DNA of 64,000 bases from Symsagittifera roscoffensis (Eukaryota > Xenacoelomorpha > Acoela > Convolutidae), in the NCBI RefSeq assembly GCF_963678635.1, contig NC_087068.1, positions 40,015,649 through 40,079,648 on the forward strand, given 5' to 3'. The notes beneath the pieces were generated by a model, which was given only the letters and a program-made list of their open reading frames with translations, ran no database searches and was not told the DNA's origin. Below, in pieces: positions 30,791-39,618 of this stretch. The translations under genes were made by a program, and so were the position numbers. How positions within the stretch are numbered: position 1 is the stretch's first letter; each line of letters begins with the position of its first letter.

Positions 30791-33192
30791 GGTGTTAGCT
30801 TCGGGTGTAAGGTTTTTATTTCATTCCATGTGGGAATGTTTATTATATTTGATTCTGCTCCTGAATCAATTAAAAAATCAATTTCAAGATCTGGTGGTTG
30901 AAATTCTTTGTTTCTTGGACTTTCTAAGAGAAATGGTATTGTCCAAATTTTTTCTTTGGGTGGTTCTTTTTGTATATTTTGATATATGTGATTTGTGTTC
31001 AAGCATTTTGTTTTGTCATTTTCAGTGGGTTGATTTGTAGTGTCAATTCCATTAGTTTCTTGCGTCGTTGGTGTGGAATGTATGGGTTTAGTATAATAAT
31101 TGTGGAGAAATTCTGATTGATTTTCATATATGTGTGATGAAAATGGTTGTTCATATATAACAGGTTCATAGTCATTTTTGACTTTTATCATATTGATGGA
31201 GAGAGTGTTTTCTGCGTCGCTTTCTGAATCTGATGATCCACAATTTATTTGATTGAGTTGTAATGTATCAGTTACTGTGTCATCAATACCTGGAGGGTCT
31301 GATGTTGTTTCTGGGTTAGATTGTACTTGATTAATATGTCTTTGATGTTTAGGTGTACTACATCTATGGCGATTATTAGAATTATTATAATGGTTATTAT
31401 TCCTGTGTGGTGATTGGGAATAATTTCTATAACGATTATTATAGCTTGAATGTCGATTTTGTGAATTATTTCGCGATCTATTTTGATAATTACCGTTTGA
31501 TCTATTATATGAGTTATTTCTTGATCGATTGTTTGGATAATACTGATTTCGGTTGTTGGAATAGCTTCTATTTCGATTATTAGAATAGTTTCTATTTCTA
31601 TTATATGATGAGTTTCGTGACTGATTGTTTGGATAGTATCTATTTCTTGATTGGGAATTAGATCTAGAAACAAATTGTGTTGTGTTTGAATTAGATCTGG
31701 AGTAGTTATTTCGATTATTTGGTCTATTGTAGTGATTTTGTGACGAATTTTGTGTATTTCTTCGTTCTGGCGATCTTCCTCTATAACTTGAGTTATGTGG
31801 TGATTGGTTTCTTGTATAATTTGTATTGTTCGGGAGTGGTTTTCCTGAACTATTGTTGCTGTATACATTTTTGTTCGGTAGATTTTGATCTTTCTTCATA
31901 TATTGATAGAATGACTTATTTGGTTCTTTGTATTTTTGAGGTTTATTTTGATTATCTTGCTGTTTTTGTCTACATTCAGAAATACTATGTCCGTATCGTC
32001 GGCAATAATTACACCATTTTTTGAAAGATGGTTTGCCTTTAAAGTTTGGGTGTTTTTCGTAAATATTGAGTATTTCAGTGATTTTTTCAACGAGGTCTGT
32101 ATCTGATTCCTGTATATTGTTAATATTTGTGGAAGTTGTTTCAATTCTGTTAACGTATTGTAATTTCAGATTTTCCGTTTCTTCGAGTTTCATTGTGATT
32201 TCTGCTTGTTCTAGTTTGTCTACTAGTTTTCGAAAATCTAAATCGGGTTCTCGGATTGAAGAAGGATGGGATGCTCTCTTTTTTATTGCTATTTTCCTTA
32301 ATTGTGGTGTTAAGGTCATCATTAAGATTTCTGTCATCTTTGTGTTTTTATAGTCATGTGTATTTAATGAATATGCTTTTCGAACTAGTGTTTCGATTCG
32401 TACTGCTAATTGCTTGATGGTTTCGTTTGGTAATCTGCGAATTTCATTACATAATACTCTTTGTTGTTGTTTGTTTCTTTCGGAGTCAAACATTTTTGAA
32501 AATTCTTGTGTAAACCTTTTCCAATTTGATTTTATTTCTAGAGGCAATACTGAAAACCATTTTTGGGCTGCGCCATCTAAAGTTGTTTGTATCAACGCTG
32601 TGCGTCGATGTATCCAGTTTTGATGTAGTGGCGTATTAATTGGTTCAGGTCCTATATTTAAAATCAAGTTTGCTGTTACTGCATTTAAATAGTCTTCTAC
32701 AGAATATTCAGGGTCTGTTCCTGTGAATACCATTAAAGGTTTATTTGATGTTATTGATGATCCACCCATAAGGTATGGATTCATTGTCATTTGTAATGAT
32801 TCTGCTGCATTTGGCATTTGAGAAAAATTTGAAAGTTGATTTCTTGTTATTTCGTGTTGTTGAAGATAAAATGGGAGTGGTATTTCATTTTGCATTTGTG
32901 TTGGTTGATACGAGTGTGCAATCATTGGGTTTTGTTGCTGAATTGGTTGAAAAGATTGTGTATTAATTGGGTTTTGTTGCTGAATTGGTTGTTGATTTTG
33001 TGTAGCTATTGGTTGTGGAGAATAAATTCTATGATTTGTATGTGGTTTCTGTATTCCTTGTCCACGATATTCTTGATTATAGGGTGCAAATATATCTGGT
33101 TGTAAGAAATCATCATCTGAGGATAAGTAATCCATTTGATAAGATGTTTGTTTTTTTAATTTTATTTTGCTGAAAAAATGGATAATTTTCAC
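30745..33192 (-). CDS. gag: ORF2: Gag with zinc knuckle and protease N-terminal half
   Basis: 815 aa. An N-terminal Gln/Pro-rich part has repeated QPIQQQNP words (about 68-90). A capsid-like retrotransposon Gag domain spans 152-300 (TDPEYSVEDYLNAV, TLDGAAQKWFSVLP, PNETIKQLAVRIETLVRKAY). One CCHC knuckle lies at 394-407 (CNYCRRYGHSISEC). A long Arg/Ser/Asn/Tyr low-complexity region follows at about 460-610. The aspartic protease motif FLIDSGAES at 773-781 comes just before the frame ends. The ATG at 33192 lies inside ORF1 (80-nt overlap, +1 frame), so it could start independently or be reached by frameshift from ORF1. It forms the particle and binds genomic RNA. Confidence 0.9.
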   Translation of the reverse strand: MKIIHFFSKIKLKKQTSYQMDYLSSDDDFLQPDIFAPYNQEYRGQGIQKPHTNHRIYSPQPIATQNQQPIQQQNPINTQSFQPIQQQNPMIAHSYQPTQMQNEIPLPFYLQQHEITRNQLSNFSQMPNAAESLQMTMNPYLMGGSSITSNKPLMVFTGTDPEYSVEDYLNAVTANLILNIGPEPINTPLHQNWIHRRTALIQTTLDGAAQKWFSVLPLEIKSNWKRFTQEFSKMFDSERNKQQQRVLCNEIRRLPNETIKQLAVRIETLVRKAYSLNTHDYKNTKMTEILMMTLTPQLRKIAIKKRASHPSSIREPDLDFRKLVDKLEQAEITMKLEETENLKLQYVNRIETTSTNINNIQESDTDLVEKITEILNIYEKHPNFKGKPSFKKWCNYCRRYGHSISECRQKQQDNQNKPQKYKEPNKSFYQYMKKDQNLPNKNVYSNNSSGKPLPNNTNYTRNQSPHNSSYRGRSPERRNTQNSSQNHYNRPNNRNNYSRSNSNTTQFVSRSNSQSRNRYYPNNQSRNSSYNRNRNYSNNRNRSYSNNRNQYYPNNRSRNNSYNRSNGNYQNRSRNNSQNRHSSYNNRYRNYSQSPHRNNNHYNNSNNRHRCSTPKHQRHINQVQSNPETTSDPPGIDDTVTDTLQLNQINCGSSDSESDAENTLSINMIKVKNDYEPVIYEQPFSSHIYENQSEFLHNYYTKPIHSTPTTQETNGIDTTNQPTENDKTKCLNTNHIYQNIQKEPPKEKIWTIPFLLESPRNKEFQPPDLEIDFLIDSGAESNIINIPTWNEIKTLHPKLTPLETSSKQAKHKDQH

Positions 33193-34543
33193 TACGATCC
33201 TGTGGAGGATGTAAATTTGTTTGGAAATTTACTGAATTAGGTGGTGCCATTGAGTTATCCCAGTTTCGAGATCTTGAATAATGATTGAAATTTTTTCGTG
33301 GTTGATAATTTGTTTTTGATGGATGTGTGTAATTATAATTATGGTCTGCAAAATTGTTTCTAGTGAACGTTTTGCGTGTTTTTGGCGGTATTGTCATGGG
33401 TCTGTATGTTTGGTAATCCATGTGTGAATATTTTGGGGCAACCGAGGGTTTAACGGATGATTGTAAGGTTACCTGTGTTTGGGAAGAGTTTGTATTTCTT
33501 GGTGTTCTTAAATTTGGACGTATTGGTGAAATACTTTGTTGTGTAGTTGTTGTGTGTACTATTTCTTCATTTATGAAGTGTGATGGTGTCTGGATATCTT
33601 GTTGAGTAAGATTCCTAGTTCCATTGAGGTTTTCATTATGTATGACTGTAGAGTTTAAACTATTATTTTGCATATCGGGTAAAAATGTATTATAGTTTAA
33701 TGGTGTTGCATCAATGGTTAATGGTGTTACTTTTACATAATCTCTTACATAAGATTTTGTACTTATTGCTTGACTGGAGATTGATTGTGGAATATTTATG
33801 AATGCATGATGAGACCATTCGGGGTCCCAAACATAGTCTGATTGTTCTGTGATGGCAGTATCATCGTTTGAATTTTGAGGTCTAAAATTTTTTCTTGCAT
33901 GTGAAATTAAATCTATATTATGTGTGAAATAATCTATTATAAACCATGCCAAAATTTTTTGTAAGTCGTGTTTTGTATGTTGTGAAACTTCATCTTTCGT
34001 GAAATTTTCTTTAATGATATTTAGAAAACTAGAGAGTAGTGTGATTTCATGTCGTACTCTTATATGTTTCGATGTTTCTGTCGGTGAGACATTTGGGAGT
34101 GGGATTTCGTTTTCTAATATCGAGATATAACTGTATATTATTGCAAAAACTTCATTGGTGAATATGGAATTTGCTCTTTGTGAGTTATGATATTGGATGC
34201 TTTTTATATATTCTGAGAATAGTTTTGAAAATTCTAAATCAAGGTCGTCTGTTTGAAATATATATTTACTGTGATTCTGGTTTGGTGAGCTGAATTCTAT
34301 GGAGTAGATTCCGTAGTGTTGTGTTAGGTTACATATATCTTTTATATAGTGATCAATAATTTGTCTTTTGATTTTGACATCTGGGAACTCTGTTTTACAT
34401 GGACTGATTCCGGGTTCAAATAAATTTAATAGTAAATTTTTGCAAAATATATGTTGTCCTCTATCAGTGGTTGCATCTACTATAAAGGGGAAAATATCAT
34501 CATCATCTAGACTTTCTTCACCTGGGGTGTGCGTTGAGCTCAT
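33113..34543 (-). CDS. ORF1: 476-aa protein upstream of and overlapping Gag
   Basis: I recognise no domain. An acidic N-terminus (ESLDDDDIFPF) is followed by a helical region to about residue 215 (IKRQIIDHYIKDICNLTQHY, RHEITLLSSFLNIIKENF, LQKILAWFIIDYF), then a polar Ser/Thr/Asn/Gln-rich C-terminus ending YPFFQQNKIKK. The helical part is the best conserved with the old copies at 1-1540 and 2780-4850, so it is under constraint. The position before Gag suggests a matrix-like or accessory structural protein; that is inference. Starts at ATG 34543-34541, which overlaps the end of ORF0 by 26 nt. The +1 relation to ORF2 could allow a fusion by frameshifting. Confidence 0.85.
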   Translation of the reverse strand: MSSTHTPGEESLDDDDIFPFIVDATTDRGQHIFCKNLLLNLFEPGISPCKTEFPDVKIKRQIIDHYIKDICNLTQHYGIYSIEFSSPNQNHSKYIFQTDDLDLEFSKLFSEYIKSIQYHNSQRANSIFTNEVFAIIYSYISILENEIPLPNVSPTETSKHIRVRHEITLLSSFLNIIKENFTKDEVSQHTKHDLQKILAWFIIDYFTHNIDLISHARKNFRPQNSNDDTAITEQSDYVWDPEWSHHAFINIPQSISSQAISTKSYVRDYVKVTPLTIDATPLNYNTFLPDMQNNSLNSTVIHNENLNGTRNLTQQDIQTPSHFINEEIVHTTTTQQSISPIRPNLRTPRNTNSSQTQVTLQSSVKPSVAPKYSHMDYQTYRPMTIPPKTRKTFTRNNFADHNYNYTHPSKTNYQPRKNFNHYSRSRNWDNSMAPPNSVNFQTNLHPPQDRSENYPFFQQNKIKKTNILSNGLLILR

Positions 34544-34991
34544 TTTTTCGTTCGATGACAGTTAATATGTAATTATCAATGTGTCTAATTGGTTGATTCC
34601 AATTGTATAAATGTACTGGTTTGTGTTTATACTGCTTTTTTATTCTTCTTTTTCCTCTTTTTGATGAATTTGAAGTTGTTTCTGAGTCAGAGAAATATAA
34701 TTGATCGTGAATTGGGCAATTTTTATCTATTGATTCTTTTAGTTTATAAAGTTCGTCTAAACTGTTGGTTTCTGATTCTGAAAATGCGTTTCGGTTTTTT
34801 GAAAATCTTTTTCGTGTTATTTGTCTTTGTTTAGTTATTATTTTTCTCTTTAGTGTTTGTCGTTTTGTTCGAATGTATCCAACTGTTTGTGTATGAGGTG
34901 TGATTACAAGGTCGTATTTTTTGTTATCTATTTCACAATTTCAATTGTGTAAAACGATTGTTTGTTTATTTCCTAGGTTTTTAAATGACAT
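34518..34991 (-). pseudogene. ORF0: short basic protein with one in-frame TGA
   Basis: ATG at 34991-34989 opens MSFKNLGNKQTIVLHN, then meets TGA at 34943-34941. The same frame continues open for 140 codons (VITPHTQTVGYIRTKRQTLK, RQITRKRFSKNRNAF, SSKRGKRRIKKQYKHK, HLYNWNQPIRHIDNYILTVI) to TGA at 34520-34518, 26 nt inside ORF1. The protein would be about 157 aa, strongly Lys/Arg-rich, perhaps an RNA-binding or nuclear accessory protein. I recognise no family. Either the TGA is a recent mutation, or the second part is reached by readthrough or splicing. Confidence 0.55.
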
Positions 34992-35508
34992 AAGGTTTAG
35001 GATGACGGATGCAAAAGGTTGTTAAGTGAATTCTAATTGCTTAAACTGTTAGTCCTTACGATTTTTTGGTTAGCTTAACCTGGGTCTATTTGTTCAGGGT
35101 TGGGGAGAAAAGTATATCTATTCCGAAGAATGATTTTTTACTTTCTCGTGACTAGTATAAGCTAAGGTGTTAACTTACTTAATCTTACTTAGGGGTAGTG
35201 ATTGTGTTCAAGGGTTGGAGAATAGTAAATCGATCCACAAGGTTCAAGTATAATTAGAACGCGAGTAGTTCGTTAGATACTATTTTAAACTTACTAAGTC
35301 TAAGATTTATCCTGGGTCTGGTAAGAGGGGGGGTCAAGTGAAGGATGAATAACCGAAGTTCTTCACTGTTTATCCTAATTTGAATGATTAGTTTTGTTCA
35401 AAAATTTCTATTAGTCCTGGGTTTTTAGAAAGGGTTGGATAGTGAATTGACGTTTGAGGTCGTTAGACACTAGTTAAGTGGGTGGGGGAGAACAAAGTTG
35501 TTCTTTTT

Positions 35509-35593
35509 GATCCAAGGATAGGCCTTGATGATCAAGTTTGAAATTTAATTAAGTAGAAAATGATTTAAGATCCAAGGATAAGCCTTGATGATC
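35509..35593 (-). promoter_or_regulatory. Twin leader motif, 60 bp apart
   Basis: GATCCAAGGATA(G/A)GCCTTGATGATC occurs at 35509-35533 and 35569-35593 on the plus strand. Each copy contains an imperfect inverted repeat (CAAGGata with CCTTG). The doublet is also recognisable in the old copy B leader (near 2401 and 2503). Candidate RNA packaging or dimerisation element. Confidence 0.5.
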
Positions 35594-36220
35594 TGATTTT
35601 AAATTTAAGTGAATTTAAGTTTAAAATGATTTAAATTTGTGTAAAGAAAAGATTTAGTGTTTTTATGATATTAGTGAGCTTATGAATGCTGTTATGTTTA
35701 GGTGATGAAGCTGGAACAACAGGATGATTTATGATTACTAACCATTTATTGTCATGCTACTAATTTTTATTTTGATTTTCCAATAAATATTTTTCAAACA
35801 TGTTTTGTATAGTACTGCAGAATTTAGGAAAACGATCTGAGATCTTTTTATCAATCGTTATTGTATATTAATAATTTTGTTTAGCGCCTGAAATGATTTT
35901 GAAGATTGACTTCAAGGTTTTATGTTTGCAAATGAAAATCTAATTTCATTGCTAGTAGTATTCTAAATACAAAAGTTTGTTCTGGCTTTTGCCGAACTAT
36001 CAAATAACTATATGGCAAGTTTCTACTTTGTCGTATGTCGTCTCTGGTTCGAGGTCTTCTTCCAATTCCGGGTAGTTCTGTTATGGTTCGGAATATTGGC
36101 TCTGATCTATTGAGTCGTAGAGACATTTCGATTATATTATCGTCGTACAACATTTTGTAAATGTTTTGTCTAAATTCTAATCTATTATTGGTTAATTCTA
36201 AGCTATTAAGGTCTTGTTCG

Positions 36221-36238
36221 AGACTTATGGTCGCACCA
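36221..36238 (-). promoter_or_regulatory. Candidate primer binding site
   Basis: Two bases inside the 5' LTR the coding strand reads TGGTGCGACCATAAGTC, beginning with the TGG that pairs with a tRNA CCA end. The complement on the plus strand (36214-36238) continues upstream with GTTCGAGAC, like a tRNA T-arm. I cannot assign the tRNA. Copy B has the aligned TGCTGAGAC at 1976. Confidence 0.5.
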
Positions 36239-36240
36239 GA

Positions 36241-36650
36241 TGAGTTAAGACCGATGGGTATAACTCATAGAGTAATTTCGGATAGGGTACACCGTCTGCT
36301 CGTCACGCTATCTTATTTTCGGCCGGATAGATTCGTGCAACTTCTTAGTCTAATACCGATCCTAATCTTACTCTTATACTATCTAGTCTCAGGTTGTTTA
36401 ACTAGTCTCTGCTAGGCTCAATAGATCTAGGGTATACTGGTTTATTGCGGCTGCTGAAGTACTCGGGAGAGTCCAACTAATTTCTAAGTTAAATTCAAAT
36501 CTCTCTGGTGCTGAAATTACAAGTAATTTCAGCACTTACAAATAAGTGGATTATTAGTTAGATGGATCATGATTGGTTAATATTAAATACTTTACATTGG
36601 TAAAATATCTAATTTATCCAATCATAAAATGTAGTTTAGATCAGGTTCCA
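36241..36650 (-). repeat. 5' LTR of the young element
   Basis: 410 bp, TG...CA, two differences from the 3' LTR. Contains the TATA-like box at 36371-36378 and the palindrome at 36508-36535. It should carry the promoter of the genomic RNA. Confidence 0.95.
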
Positions 36651-36654
36651 GTTC
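36651..36654. repeat. Target-site duplication GTTC, right
   Basis: Matches 17750-17753. Confidence 0.85.
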
Positions 36655-37341
36655 GTTGAAAATATTTGTTTCAGATTAGAAGTCAGACAGTCCTCAATCT
36701 TTAACTGAAGAGGCCATAATCTTGTCAGAAGAATTAGCATTTCAAAATGATTGAAAATGCTGGACATTCATTCTGTATAAGTATAAAACGCTTATTACAC
36801 ACTTCCATCAAATGAAAAAAAAAGGTTTCAAAAAATTTGACCGAATCAAAAAAATACTTATCATAAACGACAGAAAACTTGAAAAACTGGCATCGCTGTA
36901 GAGCAAATAGGCATAGCAAATCATAAGTTATTTGAAACAATTTGCTTAAAAAGGCAAGGCAACCAATCAGCTAGCCCTTAGCGGATATGGGAGACTTGAT
37001 ATGCAAGGTTTCTTCGCAGATTTACCCAACAAACAGTCCTGGTTAAGCTGGATGCGATAAACCGTCTCGTTTATCATTTGCGACGAATTGTAACTTGTAA
37101 AAAATTGTTTCCTGCGACAAACTTTTGCCAAGTCTAAAAAAAAGAAGTGTCAGAAAAAAATTTTTCTTTGGTGTTTTTCACAACTATCTTTTCAAGAATT
37201 CTGCTCGAGTCATGATTGCTAACCAGATATCTATATTTTCATTCGTTTGTGATCAATACACTCAAATATTGAAGCAAATTTGTTCGTGCATGGCAAAATA
37301 CAACAGAACTTCAGATTGACTGAACTTATAAATGAAAACAT
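36655..37341. other. Right flank of the insertion
   Basis: AT-rich, short frames only. No feature I can support. Confidence 0.4.
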
Positions 37342-37899
37342 GACTGCTCGTATCAGGGCGAAGCCCTGAGTGTTCCGACTGCCTTTTAAGGTTTTATGGA
37401 GCAGTAATATCTTTAGAAAATTAAATGTAATGAAATAAAATGTGAGTTTTTTAATTTGAACATTTTTATGAAAATCATCCCCCCACACGCCATATATAAA
37501 GTACAAAAATATTGGTTTAGCTCCTTGTAACAAATCAATTATGGCGAATAAGCTTCTTTCAACCAATTTGGAACGATTTTAAGACGGATTAACTCTCCGC
37601 TTACGCGTAATAGAGCGAAATATATCGCGCTTTAATTGTCTCAAATCGGTAAAAATGGCAATCTTAAAACCCCCTAACTTTACGAAAAATGATCACAGGT
37701 AAAATATCATTTCAAGTTTGAGCTCAGGACAACAATAAGCGAATAATAACCAATAGCTCAGGACAACAATAACCAATAACTTTTGAATGATATGAAAAAA
37801 TTCCGTCAAAAATGGCTTGTTAAAAAGTCGAATAGTGTCTGAAGAAAAAAACCACACCGATCACAAATATTCCGTTACTTTCGTATCGAAAGTCGGAAC
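37342..37899 (-). repeat. Hairpin-ended repeat family H, copy 1
   Basis: About 540 bp. On its own strand it starts GTTCCGACTTTCGATACG and ends AGTCGGAAC, then a hairpin (AGGGCTTCGCCCT), then GATACGAGCAGTC. The start holds the palindrome ACTTTCGATACGAAAGT, and the middle holds GCGCGATATATTTCGCGC-like palindromes. Subterminal inverted repeats plus a 3' hairpin resemble non-autonomous Helentron-type elements (HINEs), but I cannot confirm the class. No coding capacity. Confidence 0.65.
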
Positions 37900-38191
37900 A
37901 AAAAAACGTTTTCAGTTAAAACTTGATTGCTCTAATAAAAAACCCAAAATGAAAGTACTCTTATAAATTTCGTACGTTTTTACATTTTCGAAGCAAGAAA
38001 GAGTTCACTGGTCTAAAGAAAATCTTTGGATTTTCTATTTTGAGATCTATTTTGAGGTCTATTTTGAGATCTGAAATAAAAATTGTTAAACTACATTTAG
38101 TCCATTCTAAGCACAAAAACTTAGACAAGTCTTTTAACGTTTTGAGAAATAGTAGGAAAAAGTTTTTGTTACTTCAATTATATTATTTGTT

Positions 38192-38730
38192 GTTCCGACT
38201 TTCAATACGAAAATAACGGAATATTTGTGCTCGGGTTGGGTTTTTTTTCTTCAGACAAATTTCGACTTTTTAACTAGCCATTTTTGACAGAATTTTTTTA
38301 TATCATTCAAAAGGTATTGTTGTCTTGAGCTCAAATTTGATTTGAAAAAATATTTCATCTTTGACTATTTTTCGTAAAGTTACCGGGGTTTAAAGATTAC
38401 CATTTTGGCCAATTTGGGACAATTAACGCGCGATATATTTCGCGCTATTAATGCGTAAGCGGAGAGTTAATCCCTCTTAGAAATCGTTCCAAATTGGTTG
38501 CTTAGCCTAGCTTAGCTTATTTTCTATAATTGATTTGTTACAAGGAGCGAAATCTATCCTTCTGTACTTTACATGGCGTGTGGGGGATAATTTTTATAAA
38601 AATTTTCAAATTTTAGAAAAAAGTTTTTTCATTTTGTTTTATTTCATTTATTATTATTTTTTGTTATTACTGCTCCATAAACCCTAAAAGCCAGTCGGAA
38701 CATTCAGGGCTTTGCCTGCTACGAGCAGTC
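38192..38730 (+). repeat. Repeat family H, copy 2
   Basis: Same family as 37342-37899, in the opposite orientation 292 bp away, so the pair makes a large head-to-head inverted repeat. The hairpin is degraded here (AGGGCTTTGCCTG). Confidence 0.65.
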
Positions 38731-39094
38731 TTGTTTCTTTTTAAAATTGCATTGGTAGAAACGATCTTTTCTGCTTGCACAGAAGTGTCTACACTTCTTA
38801 CGATTTTTTACATACTCATCGCTTCATCTCACAGTAATTTGTGAATTATTTGGAATAATTTCTTGAACAGCAATTGACAGGATAGTCTTTGCTGTGCAAG
38901 TTGAACATTTGTTCTGACCAAAGAAGAAGCCCAAAATAAAAAAAAATTCAAACTTACGTAAAAAGAATGATAAATTTCTAGCATAAAAACTTCAATTTTT
39001 TTAGGAACTGCATTATCTTTTTTTTTCGTTAATGATCAATAAAATTATGTAAAAAGCTGCAAAGTGGGCAATTAATTGCTGAAATACTGTTTTT

Positions 39095-39618
39095 GTCCCG
39101 ACTTTCGATACGAAAGTAACGGAAAATTTGCGCTCGGGGTGGGTTTTTTTCTTCAGACAAATTTCGACTTTTTAACTAGCCATTTTGACGGAATTTTTTC
39201 ATATCATTCAAAAAGTATTGTTGTCCTGAGCTCAAATTTGAAATGATATTTTACCTGTGATCTTTTTTCGTAAAGTTTTGGGGGTTTAAAAATAGCCATT
39301 TTGGCCAATTTGAGACAATTAACGCGCGATATATTTCGCGCTATTAACGCGTGAGCGGAGAGTTAATCCGGCTTAAAAATCCTTCCAAATTGGTTGAAAG
39401 AAGCTTATTTGCCATATTTGATTTGTTATAAGGAGCGAAATCTATCTTTTTGTACACTATATGGCGTGTGGGGGGATGATTTTCATAAAAGTTTCAAATT
39501 TTAGAAAAAAAATTTCGTTTTATTTTTTCTTACCTTTAATTTTTTAATGTTATTACTGCTCCATAAAACCTTAAAAGGCAGTCGGAACATTCAGGGCTTC
39601 GCCCTGATACGAGCAGTC
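39095..39618 (+). repeat. Repeat family H, copy 3
   Basis: Starts GTCCCGACTTTCGATACG and ends with an intact AGGGCTTCGCCCT hairpin and GAGCAGTC. Confidence 0.65.

Larger units (their letters stand above)
34992..36240 (-). other. Leader between 5' LTR and ORF0
   Basis: About 1.25 kb without a convincing ORF. It contains three diverged copies of a gggttgg-plus-ga(g)aat/aagta block (near 35095, 35210 and 35430), each near TCCTGGGT-type words, and the twin motif at 35509-35593. It probably holds packaging and dimerisation signals; this is inferred from position. Confidence 0.6.
17754..36650 (-). mobile_element. 18.9 kb Ty3/gypsy-type LTR retrotransposon with env-like gene and extra ORFs
   Basis: Bounded by two 410-bp LTRs (17754-18163 and 36241-36650) that I compared base by base: they differ at two positions (A/G in ctaaattaa versus ctaagttaa, and G/A in ggattgttag versus ggattattag). 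Termini are TG...CA and a GTTC duplication flanks it. Domain order Gag, PR, RT, RNase H, IN defines the Ty3/gypsy superfamily. It is unusually long, with about 1.25 kb leader, two ORFs upstream of or overlapping gag, small hydrophobic ORFs and ORF-X between pol and env, and ORF3 after env. The coding strand is rich in A and C and poor in G. Several frames are interrupted (see the individual entries), so this copy may be non-autonomous despite its youth. Confidence 0.95.

Noticed and set aside
31272-31868. 198-aa minus ORF rich in I, T, E and H
   Set aside because: It is the alternate frame over the Arg/Ser/Asn/Tyr repeat of Gag. Its odd composition comes from that repeat.
34589-34834. 81-aa hydrophobic plus-strand ORF
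   Set aside because: Antisense to ORF0. Its composition reflects the Lys/Arg/Asn codons on the other strand.
19777-34991. Host with TAA/TAG reassigned to glutamine
   Set aside because: In-frame TAR codons are rare compared with the many CAA/CAG codons, and ORF1, Gag and most of Pol end or run normally with the standard code.
36212-36238. Genuine tRNA gene next to the 5' LTR
   Set aside because: Only the 3' portion resembles a tRNA, with no acceptor or D-arm partner. Better explained as the primer binding site.
17754-36650. BEL/Pao assignment
   Set aside because: The PR-RT-RH-IN order is shared, but the YLDD RT, D,D-35-E integrase with GPY/F tail and 4-bp duplication fit Ty3/gypsy better by eye. 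A tree would decide.
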